A stretch of DNA of 19,517 bases, taken from positions 1 to 19,517 of the forward strand of contig CAKZIH010000098.1 of NCBI GenBank assembly GCA_936931335.1, read 5' to 3'. Shown here piece by piece: positions 7,923-15,390 of this stretch (positions are counted from its first letter, which is position 1; every line of letters begins with the position of its first letter). The position numbers and the translations under genes were made by a program. This DNA comes from an uncultured Nostocoides sp. GTDB taxonomy: Bacteria > Actinomycetota > Actinomycetes > Actinomycetales > Dermatophilaceae. The notes beneath the pieces are model-generated. The model was not told the DNA's origin, searched no databases, and saw only the letters and a list, made by a program, of their open reading frames with translations.

Positions 7923-9869
7923 ATGCCGCGCATCCCCCAGCCCTTCGTCCGCCCTACTGCGGCAGGCGGTTTCGCCGCCCCCCGTCGCACCCTCACGGCC
8001 ACCCTGGCGCTCGCTGCGGCGCTGACCGGCGCAGGAGTGCTGGCCCCGGCCGACGCCGCGACCGCGACTACCGGCCGGCTGGGTATGACGGAGAACGCCG
8101 CGCCCGCCGCGCCCACCGACCTGGTCGCCGCTCCCGGCGCGTATGGCGTGACCCTCACCTGGGCCGCCTCCGCTGGCGCCGCCCGCTACCGGATCAGCCT
8201 CGCCGGGCAGGTCAAGGAAACCGGCCGCACCTCGACCTGGCTGGGCTCGCTGCGGGCCGCCACCACATACACCGCCACCGTGGTCGCCATGGACGGAACC
8301 GGCATCGCCTCGCCGTCGGCCACGGTCACCTTCACCACCCTCGCACCGAGCGAGACCCAGCCGCCGACCGCGCCGAGCGGCCTGCGCGCCAGCGTCACCA
8401 CGAATTCGGCCACGCTGTCCTGGTCGCCGAGCAGCGACAACGTCGGGGTCACCGCCTATGTGGTCACCCTCGGCGGCGTGACCAGGACCGTGAAGACGAC
8501 GACGGCGACCTTCACCGAGTTGGCGGCGGACACCGCATACCCGGCCACGGTGATCGCCAAGGACCAGGCGGGCAATGCGTCCCCGGCCGCCACGCTCACG
8601 GTCCGCACGAGCCCGACGACCCAGCCGCCGACCAAGGCCATCTACGTCAGCCCCACCGGCTCCGACGGCAACCCGGGCACCGCGGCCGCGCCGAAGCGGA
8701 CCGTGCAGGCGGCCGTCGACCTCGCCGAGCCGGGCACCGCCATTCGCCTGTATGCCGGCACCTACACCCAGTCCGGAACGATCATGATCCGCAACTCCGG
8801 GCTGCCCAATGCGCCGATCGTCCTGCAGCCGGCGGGCAATGGCCCGGTGACTCTCACCCGGCCGGTGCCCACGGCGTCCTGCACCAGTAGCTCGCCGGCT
8901 CGTGATCGGACCGTCACGATCGCCAATGGCGCGGACCACTGGACGATCGAGGGCCTGACCATCCACAACGGGATCTGGATGGCCGGACAGCGGGCCACCC
9001 AGGCATACGACTGGCTCACCAAGTACGTCAACGCCGGCAACTGGACGGCCCGCCGGGCGGCCCCGGGTCACGGGAGCTACGACCCGACCGCGGCGCGGAC
9101 CGAGCTGATTCCGTTCTTGCGCCGGGTGACTGGCAGCGAAGACCTTGACCCGGTCGAGGGCGTGACGATCCGTAACAACCTGTTCACCGGGCGGGGGATC
9201 TACGGGACGCTGGCCAGCAATGGCGAGATCAGCGGCAACACCATCCGCGAGATCCCGTGCGGCATCGGGCCGGGCATCTGGATCATGACCTTCGCCACCG
9301 GGTGGAAGGTGCACCACAATGACGTCTCCGATATCGCGATCTCCCAGGCCGCGCACTATATGCAGGAGGGGATCCGTTTCGGCAGCGCCGCGGACTACAA
9401 CGAGGTCTACGAGAACACCGTCCACGATCTGCCCGGGGACGGGCGCGGCATCAACACCGATGTGGACTCGAGCTGGAACCGCATCCACCACAACCGGGTG
9501 AGCAATGTCGCCATCGGCCTCAACGAGCAGATGGCCGGCTGGGGCAACCGGTGGGAGTACAACACCGTGATCAACTACCGGGTCTACGGGATGGGCTTGC
9601 GGCTCAAGGACGCCAAGATGTCGCAGCCCTCTCGGGCCAGCAGCAGCATCGGCTCGGTGCTGCGCTGCAATGTCACCTCGGCACCGGTGGGCAATGGCAA
9701 GGCGCTGGGCGTCGGCGCGGTCGCCGAGGGGGTCTTCATCGGCAACACGATGCCGCGAATCTGGTTGTCTCCCAGCGTGAAGTCCTATTGGACTGCGCAG
9801 GGCAATACCTGGAACGGCTCCAGCGCGCTGCCGCCGGAGTATCCGGTCATCGACACCAGCGCGTGCTGA
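7923..9869 (+). CDS. Secreted protein: two fibronectin type III domains plus parallel beta-helix (pectate-lyase-like fold)
   Basis: 648 residues. ATG at 7923 is preceded by GCAGGAG, about 7 bases away. A signal peptide is likely: RR at 21-22, hydrophobic 24-40 and cleavage near ADA-A (44-46). Two FnIII modules follow at about 62-139 and 148-229, each starting AP-T/S-x-L and ending in a VTFTT/LTVRT strand, separated by a Pro/Thr linker. From 239 the sequence IYVSPTGSDGNPGT ... VQAAVDLAEPGTAIRLYAGTY is the typical start of DUF1565/pectate-lyase-like right-handed beta-helices. Repeated rungs of the type GVTIRNNLFTGRG, NGEISGNTIREI and WNRIHHNRVSNVAIG then run to near the C-terminus. Such proteins are often polysaccharide lyases or hydrolases, but no catalytic set could be assigned. 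It ends four bases from the convergent methyltransferase gene. Confidence 0.92.
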   Translation: MPRIPQPFVRPTAAGGFAAPRRTLTATLALAAALTGAGVLAPADAATATTGRLGMTENAAPAAPTDLVAAPGAYGVTLTWAASAGAARYRISLAGQVKETGRTSTWLGSLRAATTYTATVVAMDGTGIASPSATVTFTTLAPSETQPPTAPSGLRASVTTNSATLSWSPSSDNVGVTAYVVTLGGVTRTVKTTTATFTELAADTAYPATVIAKDQAGNASPAATLTVRTSPTTQPPTKAIYVSPTGSDGNPGTAAAPKRTVQAAVDLAEPGTAIRLYAGTYTQSGTIMIRNSGLPNAPIVLQPAGNGPVTLTRPVPTASCTSSSPARDRTVTIANGADHWTIEGLTIHNGIWMAGQRATQAYDWLTKYVNAGNWTARRAAPGHGSYDPTAARTELIPFLRRVTGSEDLDPVEGVTIRNNLFTGRGIYGTLASNGEISGNTIREIPCGIGPGIWIMTFATGWKVHHNDVSDIAISQAAHYMQEGIRFGSAADYNEVYENTVHDLPGDGRGINTDVDSSWNRIHHNRVSNVAIGLNEQMAGWGNRWEYNTVINYRVYGMGLRLKDAKMSQPSRASSSIGSVLRCNVTSAPVGNGKALGVGAVAEGVFIGNTMPRIWLSPSVKSYWTAQGNTWNGSSALPPEYPVIDTSAC

Positions 9870-9873
9870 CGCG

Positions 9874-10851
9874 CTAGGTCGGTACCCGCCTCAGGGCCCA
9901 CCAGAAGTCGCCCAGGCCGGGCCCGGTCAGCGCGGCCTGGGCGCTGGCGTCCGCCAGCGCCGCCAGATAGCCCGCCGGGTCCTGCCGTCCCTGCTCGTAT
10001 GCCGGTAGCTCCCCCCGGATCCCCAACTCGCGCAAGGCGATCCGTTGAGGGATGAGGCGATCGGCGGCCAGGGAGTCCATCGCGACATGGGCGGTCAGGT
10101 CGCACGAGCCATCCGGCACCGGCGGCACTTGGGCTCCGCCGCGATAGCCCACCAGGGTGCCGGCCGGGGGGCGGGACGCAGACATTTTCTCGATCTGGTG
10201 CAGATGGCCGTAGTCGATGGCAACGACAAGGGAGCCGGGGGCACTGGCGGCGACCAGGGCGGCGTACGCCTCATCGCGGGTGCGGCCCACCTCTGCCCGA
10301 ACCCCCGCGGGCGGTCCGGACAACGGCCACCAGCGGCTCAACCACTCGGCGTCGGCGCCGTCAACCACTGCTCCGAGCTCTTCGCGACCGACCTCGTCCA
10401 CGAGGACATAGCGCGCCGAGCCGTCGGTATGCAGTTCCACAACCGGGCACGGCACCACGTCCAGCCATTCGTTGGCGACGACCAGGGCCGCGCCATACCG
10501 GCTCAAATCGGGCACCCGGGCGCCACCGGGCGACTGCAGCCACCCGCAGCGCGCCGATAGGTCGGCGGGCCGGGCGACGACGTCCATTCCGACCAGGTGC
10601 AGCGAATCCGATTGCGCGGCAAGCTGTTCCAGCAACTCGCCACGCCCCGCGCCGAAGTCCACCACAGTCTCCAGGCCCTCCCGCTGCCCCAGCGCGATCA
10701 GGGCGCGCGCGAAGTGAACACCCGGGCTGCCATGCGCCGAGGTGGTGAAATGCCCCGCTGGCGCGCTCTGGCGGTAGAACCCCGCGGGGCCATAAAGCGC
10801 GGCCGCCCACGCCTGCTCCCACGGCTGCGGGGCGGAGTAGGGGCCGGTCAT
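9874..10851 (-). CDS. COG1565 / Methyltransf_28 (MidA, NDUFAF7-like) SAM-dependent methyltransferase
   Basis: 325 residues, class I Rossmann methyltransferase. Family features in order: the N-terminal ALYGPAGFYR and GHFTTSAHGSPGVHFARAL (substrate-side, COG1565-specific), SAM motif I VVDFGAGRGELL, ANEWLDVVPCPVVEL (equivalent of the ANEFFDALP motif of NDUFAF7), VVAIDYGHL, GTLVGYRGG, and CDLTAHVAMD. The eukaryotic member NDUFAF7 symmetrically dimethylates an arginine of NDUFS2, the counterpart of NuoD; bacterial substrates are not established to my knowledge. Here an orphan nuoD lies 4 kb away on the same strand. The ATG at 10851 is preceded, at 6 bases, by a TACGGT box, suggesting leaderless expression. 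Convergent with the beta-helix gene and divergent from DUF2520. Confidence 0.92.
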   Translation of the reverse strand: MTGPYSAPQPWEQAWAAALYGPAGFYRQSAPAGHFTTSAHGSPGVHFARALIALGQREGLETVVDFGAGRGELLEQLAAQSDSLHLVGMDVVARPADLSARCGWLQSPGGARVPDLSRYGAALVVANEWLDVVPCPVVELHTDGSARYVLVDEVGREELGAVVDGADAEWLSRWWPLSGPPAGVRAEVGRTRDEAYAALVAASAPGSLVVAIDYGHLHQIEKMSASRPPAGTLVGYRGGAQVPPVPDGSCDLTAHVAMDSLAADRLIPQRIALRELGIRGELPAYEQGRQDPAGYLAALADASAQAALTGPGLGDFWWALRRVPT

Positions 10852-10857
10852 GGCGCC

Positions 10858-10863
10858 ACCGTA
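10858..10863 (-). promoter_or_regulatory. Candidate -10 box of the methyltransferase gene, leaderless
   Basis: TACGGT on the minus strand is followed by exactly 6 bases and the ATG at 10851. It sits in the 28-base divergent gap with DUF2520, so the two genes must have nearly back-to-back promoters, or DUF2520 is transcribed from within the methyltransferase gene. Confidence 0.5.
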
Positions 10864-10879
10864 ATGGGAGGATGTGCCG

Positions 10880-11779
10880 GTGACGATGCCGCCGCTGCCG
10901 CCCGGGCGCCTGCGTGTCGGCGTGGTCGGGGCCGGCAAGGTTGGTGCGGTTCTCGGTGCGGCGCTGGCCGCGGCCGGCCATCTCATCGTCGCGGCGAGTG
11001 CGGTCTCCGATGCCTCCCTGGCGCGCGTCGCGGCCCTGCTCCCGGATGTCCCGGTGCTGCCCGTCGATGAAGTGGTCGCCGCCTCGGACCTCGTCTTGCT
11101 CACCGTCCCCGACGACGCCTTGGACAGCGTGGTGAGCGGCCTGGCCGCCACGGCCGTATGGCGCCCCGGGCAACTCGCACTGCATACCTGCGGACGGGCG
11201 GGGCTCGCCCCGCTGGCACCGGCCATCGACCTCGGGGTCGGCGGGATGGCCGTCCATCCCGCGATGAGCTTCACGGGCACCGCGATGGATCTGGCGCGCC
11301 TGCGGGACTGCTGTTTTGGGGTGACCGCGCCGCCCGGGCTGGTGGCCGCGGCGCAGGCACTCGTCATGGAGATGGGTGGCGAGCCGGTGCTCGTGGACGA
11401 GTTCGACCGAACCCGCTACCACCTGGGCCTGGCGCATGGGTCGAACCACCTGGTCACCCTGGTCGCCCAGGCGGCCCAGATCCTGCGCGGCGCCGGGGTG
11501 AGCGACACCGATCGTCTGCTGCGGCCGCTGCTCTCGGCCGCCCTCGACAACGCCTTGCGCGCCGGAGACGCCGCGCTCACCGGGCCGGTCGCGCGCGGTG
11601 ACGCGGGCACGGTCGCCGAGCACCTGACCGAACTGAGCACGCAATCGCCGGACGTGGCGCAATCCTACCGAGCGCTGGCCGCCGCGAGCGTGGACCGGGC
11701 GGCGCGCGCCGGCCGACTCAGCGAAGATCGGGCACACACCATTCGCGCCCTTCTCGATCCGAGCCAGGAGAGCCCGTGA
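10880..11779 (+). CDS. DUF2520 / Rossmann-like NAD(P)-binding protein
   Basis: 299 residues from the GTG at 10880. This start is preferred because GGGAGG at 10866-10871 lies 8 bases before it, while it is only 2 bases before the alternative GTG at 10874. An N-terminal Rossmann fold carries GVVGAGKVG (about 14-22) and the strand LVLLTVPDDAL. The C-terminal all-helical DUF2520 part includes HPAMSFTG, FGVTAP, and HLGLAHGSNHLVTL. It resembles the Rossmann/6-phosphogluconate-dehydrogenase-like architecture, but no enzymatic role is established for the family. It sits directly before panC (GTGA overlap), as Rv3603c does in M. tuberculosis. A role close to pantothenate/CoA synthesis is therefore a reasonable guess, not shown. 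Confidence 0.92.
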   Translation: MTMPPLPPGRLRVGVVGAGKVGAVLGAALAAAGHLIVAASAVSDASLARVAALLPDVPVLPVDEVVAASDLVLLTVPDDALDSVVSGLAATAVWRPGQLALHTCGRAGLAPLAPAIDLGVGGMAVHPAMSFTGTAMDLARLRDCCFGVTAPPGLVAAAQALVMEMGGEPVLVDEFDRTRYHLGLAHGSNHLVTLVAQAAQILRGAGVSDTDRLLRPLLSAALDNALRAGDAALTGPVARGDAGTVAEHLTELSTQSPDVAQSYRALAAASVDRAARAGRLSEDRAHTIRALLDPSQESP

Positions 11780-12696
11780 CCGATCACCACCACATCCCGG
11801 TGGCACGCACTCGCGAGGAGCTGCGCGCCGCCCGTGATGCCTTGTCCGGCAATCGGATTGCCGTGGTCATGACCATGGGCGCGCTGCACGACGGGCACGC
11901 CACGCTGATCCGTGAGGCACGCCGTAGCGCCGACCATGTGTTGGTCACGATCTTCCTCAACCCCCTGCAGTTCGGGCCCAAGGAAGACCTCTCCCGCTAT
12001 CCGCGGACCTTCGACGCGGATATGCAGATCTGCCAGGACAGCGGGGCCGACCTCGTCTTCGCGCCGACCCCGGATGTGGTTTATCCCGACGGGGACCCAG
12101 GAGTGCGGATCTCCGCCGGACCGCTGGGAGATGTCTTGGAAGGGCAGTCCCGCCCGGGGCACTTCGACGGCATGCTCACCGTGGTCGCCAAGCTCATGCA
12201 CTTGACCGGTGGGACGCATTTCCTCTTCGGGCAGAAGGATGCTCAGCAACTACTGCTGATCCGGCGGATGGTGCGCGATCTGGACTTCCCGGCCCGGGTC
12301 ATCTCCGTGCCCACCGTCCGCGAGCCCGATGGGCTGGCCATGTCCAGCCGCAATACCTATCTGACCCACAGCGACCGAGACGCGGCGCTCAGCCTGTCCC
12401 GGGCGTTACGGGCCGGGGCGGATGCTGCCGCCGAAGGCCCGTCCGCGGTGCGCCGGGCGGCGCGCGCGGTGTTGGTGGCCGAGCCGCTGGTGCTCGTCGA
12501 CTACCTCGTACTGGTCCATCCCACGACGCTGAGGGATGTCCCGGAGTGGTATCGCGGCGAGGCGCTGCTGGCCGTGGCCGGCCGGGTCGGCACCACGCGG
12601 CTCATCGACAACACGCCGGTGCATGTCGGGCCCGGCGGCGGGGCGCGCGAGGTCTTCGCCAATCCTGATGATCTCGGCCCAGCCCCGGTGAGCTGA
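11776..12696 (+). CDS. panC: Pantothenate synthetase (pantoate-beta-alanine ligase)
   Basis: ATP-dependent ligation of pantoate and beta-alanine to pantothenate, for CoA. 306 residues. Motifs: MGALHDGH (34-41, ATP-binding HIGH-like), FLNPLQFGPKEDLSRYPR, RPGHFDGMLTVVAKL, FGQKDAQQLLLIRRMV, and VREPDGLAMSSRN with the KMSKS-like SSRN. The GTG start overlaps the DUF2520 stop by four bases, so the two are coupled. Unlike many actinobacteria, panD (aspartate decarboxylase, the beta-alanine source) does not follow; nadB begins 30 bases later with its own ribosome-binding site. Confidence 0.97.
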   Translation: MTDHHHIPVARTREELRAARDALSGNRIAVVMTMGALHDGHATLIREARRSADHVLVTIFLNPLQFGPKEDLSRYPRTFDADMQICQDSGADLVFAPTPDVVYPDGDPGVRISAGPLGDVLEGQSRPGHFDGMLTVVAKLMHLTGGTHFLFGQKDAQQLLLIRRMVRDLDFPARVISVPTVREPDGLAMSSRNTYLTHSDRDAALSLSRALRAGADAAAEGPSAVRRAARAVLVAEPLVLVDYLVLVHPTTLRDVPEWYRGEALLAVAGRVGTTRLIDNTPVHVGPGGGAREVFANPDDLGPAPVS

Positions 12697-12726
12697 CGAG
12701 CGGCAATCCAAGACAGGGGATTTGAT

Positions 12727-14406
12727 ATGACCGTGGAATCAGTGCAGCTTCCGCGCTTCTTGTCCGCCGGCCGTCCCGGCTGGCGCAGCGACGCCGATGT
12801 CATCGTGGTGGGTTCCGGCATCGCCGGGCTCACCTGCGCGCTGCGCCTGCGCGAGCATGTCGACAAGGTGCTCTTGGTCACCAAGACCGTGTTGTCGGCT
12901 GGGTCCACCCAGTGGGCCCAGGGCGGGATCGCCGCGGCCCTCGATCCCGAGGACTCACCGCAGGAGCACCTAGAGGACACCCTGGTCGCCGGCGTCGGCC
13001 TGTGTGACGAGGCGGCGGTGGCGGCGCTCGTCACCGAAGGCCCGCTGCGGGTGCGCGAACTGGTCGCGCTGGGGACGAATTTCGATCGCGCGCCCGATGG
13101 CGACATCCTGCTCACCCGAGAGGGCGGACACCACCGCGATCGCATCGCGCACGCCGGCGGCGACGCCACCGGCGCGGAGATTTCCCGCGCCCTGATCGCG
13201 GCCCTGGATCGGGTGCGCACCGATCCGGGCATCGAGGTCATCGAACACGCCCTGGTGGTCGATCTGCTCTCCGACGCCAGCGACCGGGTATGCGGGGTGA
13301 CCCTGCACGTGCTCGGCGAGGGTCAGCACGACGGGGTGGGATCGGCATACGCCCGGGCGGTGGTCCTGGCCACCGGCGGCCTAGGCCAGATCTATTCCGC
13401 CACAACGAATCCCTCGGTCGCCACCGGCGACGGTATGGCGGCCGCCCTGCGCGCCGGCGCCCGGCTCGCGGACCTGGAGTTCGTGCAATTCCATCCCACC
13501 GTGATGTATCTGGGGGAGGGATCGACCGGGCAGCAGCCGCTGATCTCCGAGGCCGTGCGCGGCGAGGGCGCCTTCCTCGTTGACGGCGCCGGGGTGCGCT
13601 TCATGCAGTCGGTACATCCGATGGCCGATCTGGCGCCCCGGGATGTGGTCGCCCGGGCCATCGTCGCCCGGATGCGGCAGACCGGAGCCGAGCACGTATG
13701 GCTGGACGCGCGCCACCTGGGTGCGGACTTCCTGGAGCAGCGTTTCCCCTCAATTGTGGCCCGCTGCCGGGAACTGGGCTGCGATCCGGCAACCCAACTC
13801 ATTCCGGTCGCCCCCGCTCAGCACTATGCCTCCGGCGGGGTATGGACGGACCTGCGCGGCCGCAGCACCCTGGCCGGCCTGTATGCCTGCGGGGAGACCG
13901 CATGCACCGGCGTCCACGGTGCCAACCGGCTCGCCTCCAACTCTCTCCTCGAGGGTCTGGTGTTCGCCCACCGGATCGCCGAGGACATCGTGGCCCGAAT
14001 CGCCGCGGGCGAGCTGCCCCGCCCGGATACCAGTGCCGAGCAAGGAGATTCGGGGTTGCTCGCCGCGCAGGACCGGATCGCGTTGCAGCGGGCGATGACC
14101 CAGGGGTCGGGAGTAGTCCGCACTGCCGAGTCCACCCAAGAGGCCCACCGGCGCCTGTGCCAGCTGCTCGCCGCCGCCCCAGAGGCGACCCCAGGCTCGC
14201 CCGCCTGGGAGACCACGAACCTGGCCCATCTGGGCCTGGCGCTGTCGGCGGCCGCGCATGCGCGCGCAGAGACCCGCGGCGGGCATGAACGACTGGACTT
14301 TCCCGAGCCCGATGACGCCGCCTGGGCTGGCCACCTGCACCACTGCGTGACCGACGGCGCGATGACCATGACCTATCTGCCGCAGGAGGATTCGCAGCGT
14401 GGCTGA
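12727..14406 (+). CDS. nadB: L-aspartate oxidase
   Basis: FAD enzyme oxidising aspartate to iminoaspartate for de novo NAD synthesis. 559 residues, within the usual range. Visible: FAD-binding VIVVGSGIAGLTCALR (25-40), the SAGSTQWAQGGIAAAL segment (57-71), REGGHHRDRI (131-140) with the active-site Glu, PVAPAQHYASGGV with the substrate His, and GVHGANRLASNSLLEGLVF with the substrate Arg. The helical C-terminal domain ends in MTMTYLPQED. The ATG at 12727 follows CAGGGGA at a good spacing. The partner quinolinate synthase gene nadA, often adjacent, is absent from the window. nadC follows with an 8-base overlap. Confidence 0.97.
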   Translation: MTVESVQLPRFLSAGRPGWRSDADVIVVGSGIAGLTCALRLREHVDKVLLVTKTVLSAGSTQWAQGGIAAALDPEDSPQEHLEDTLVAGVGLCDEAAVAALVTEGPLRVRELVALGTNFDRAPDGDILLTREGGHHRDRIAHAGGDATGAEISRALIAALDRVRTDPGIEVIEHALVVDLLSDASDRVCGVTLHVLGEGQHDGVGSAYARAVVLATGGLGQIYSATTNPSVATGDGMAAALRAGARLADLEFVQFHPTVMYLGEGSTGQQPLISEAVRGEGAFLVDGAGVRFMQSVHPMADLAPRDVVARAIVARMRQTGAEHVWLDARHLGADFLEQRFPSIVARCRELGCDPATQLIPVAPAQHYASGGVWTDLRGRSTLAGLYACGETACTGVHGANRLASNSLLEGLVFAHRIAEDIVARIAAGELPRPDTSAEQGDSGLLAAQDRIALQRAMTQGSGVVRTAESTQEAHRRLCQLLAAAPEATPGSPAWETTNLAHLGLALSAAAHARAETRGGHERLDFPEPDDAAWAGHLHHCVTDGAMTMTYLPQEDSQRG

Positions 14407-15283
14407 CCAACTGAACTTCCCCACCGAGGACGCGACCCGCGTCGTCGAGACCGCTCTGATCGAGGACCTCGGCGGACTGCACGGGCTGGATGTCACCTCC
14501 GCGGCGACCATCGGCGCGGACACCCTGGCCCGCGCTCAGGTAATCGCCCGCGCCGACGGCGTGGTGGCTGGCCTACCGATCATCGAGATGGTGCTCGACT
14601 GCGTCGGCGCCATCGCCGAGGCCACGCCCGTGACGGTGAAACTCGTTGCCCAGGAAGGTGATCGAGTCGAGCGGGGTACGGTGTTGGCCGAGCTGACCGG
14701 CCCGGCCGCCACCATCCTCACCGGCGAGCGCACCCTGCTCAACATCCTGTCCCGGATCTCCGGGGTGGCCAGCGCCACCGGGCAGTGGGCCGAGGCGCTG
14801 GCAGGCAGCGGCGCGACCGTGCTGGACACCCGCAAGACCACGCCCGGCTTGCGAGCGCTGGAGAAGTACGCCGTCCGGGCCGGTGGGGGGACCAACAAGC
14901 GCATGGGCCTCTATGACGTGGCGATGATCAAGGACAACCACAAACTCGCCGCGGGATCGCTCAGTGCTGCCTATGCGCGCATCCGCGCGCGCTTCCCGGA
15001 TATCCCGATCCAGGTCGAGGTCACCACGCTGGCGGAGGCGCAGGAGGCCCTGGCCGCCGGAGCGCGATTCATCATGTGCGACAACATGTCTCCGGCGCTG
15101 CTCGCCCAGACGGTGGCCGCGGTCCGGACGCAGGCCCCGGACGCGGAGATCGAGGCCACCGGCGGGCTCACCCTGGCCACCGCCGCCGAGTATGCGGCGA
15201 CCGGCGTGGACTATGTCAGCGTGGGCGCGCTGACCCATTCCGCGCCGATCCTGGATATCGCGCTGGACCTGGTAACCGACTGA
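14399..15283 (+). CDS. nadC: Nicotinate-nucleotide pyrophosphorylase (quinolinate phosphoribosyltransferase)
   Basis: Converts quinolinate and PRPP to nicotinate mononucleotide, CO2 and PPi. 294 residues, standard length. Motifs: TGERTLLNILSRISGVA (108-124), LDTRKTTPGLRALEKYAV (142-159), GGGTNKRMGL (162-171) and IKDNH (177-181), together supplying the Arg/Lys/His set that binds quinolinate and PRPP; the C-terminal EATGGLTL and VDYVSVGALTHSA complete the barrel. The GTG at 14399 has AGGAGG at 14384-14389 and overlaps the nadB stop by 8 bases, so nadB-nadC are co-translated. The open frame continues upstream of nothing else; the start is well supported. Confidence 0.97.
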   Translation: MADQLNFPTEDATRVVETALIEDLGGLHGLDVTSAATIGADTLARAQVIARADGVVAGLPIIEMVLDCVGAIAEATPVTVKLVAQEGDRVERGTVLAELTGPAATILTGERTLLNILSRISGVASATGQWAEALAGSGATVLDTRKTTPGLRALEKYAVRAGGGTNKRMGLYDVAMIKDNHKLAAGSLSAAYARIRARFPDIPIQVEVTTLAEAQEALAAGARFIMCDNMSPALLAQTVAAVRTQAPDAEIEATGGLTLATAAEYAATGVDYVSVGALTHSAPILDIALDLVTD

Positions 15284-15352
15284 CGCCATCCCACCCGGCG
15301 GGCATCTTTGGCGAATCCCTGGTGCGGCTGCCTTTCCCCTGCCAAGGTGGGT

Positions 15353-15370
15353 GCGCGCGGCTTCGCGCGC
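15353..15370 (+). promoter_or_regulatory. 7-bp hairpin with GCTT loop in the leader of the ScyD-like gene
   Basis: GCGCGCG and CGCGCGC flank a GCTT loop, a perfect stem that ends only a few bases before the ribosome-binding site (AGAGAGGGA, 15375-15383). It may shield or stabilise the 5' leader, or end nadC transcription (no T-tract). Simple GC alternation makes chance formation possible. Confidence 0.4.
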
Positions 15371-15390
15371 GAATCAGAGAGGGAAATCAG

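Noticed and set aside
6552..9491. A 979-codon open frame on the minus strand across the P450 and beta-helix genes
   Set aside because: It is antisense to two well-supported genes, its translation is Arg/Gly/Ser-rich low-complexity without domains, and long antisense frames are expected in DNA this GC-rich.
10361..11806. A 481-codon minus-strand frame over the methyltransferase and DUF2520 genes
   Set aside because: Frame-shifted or antisense relative to both real genes, with no coherent protein sequence.
15284..15352. Rho-independent terminator after nadC
   Set aside because: Only weak imperfect pairing (CTTTGGC with GCCAAGG, long loop) and no T-tract, so not listed as a feature.
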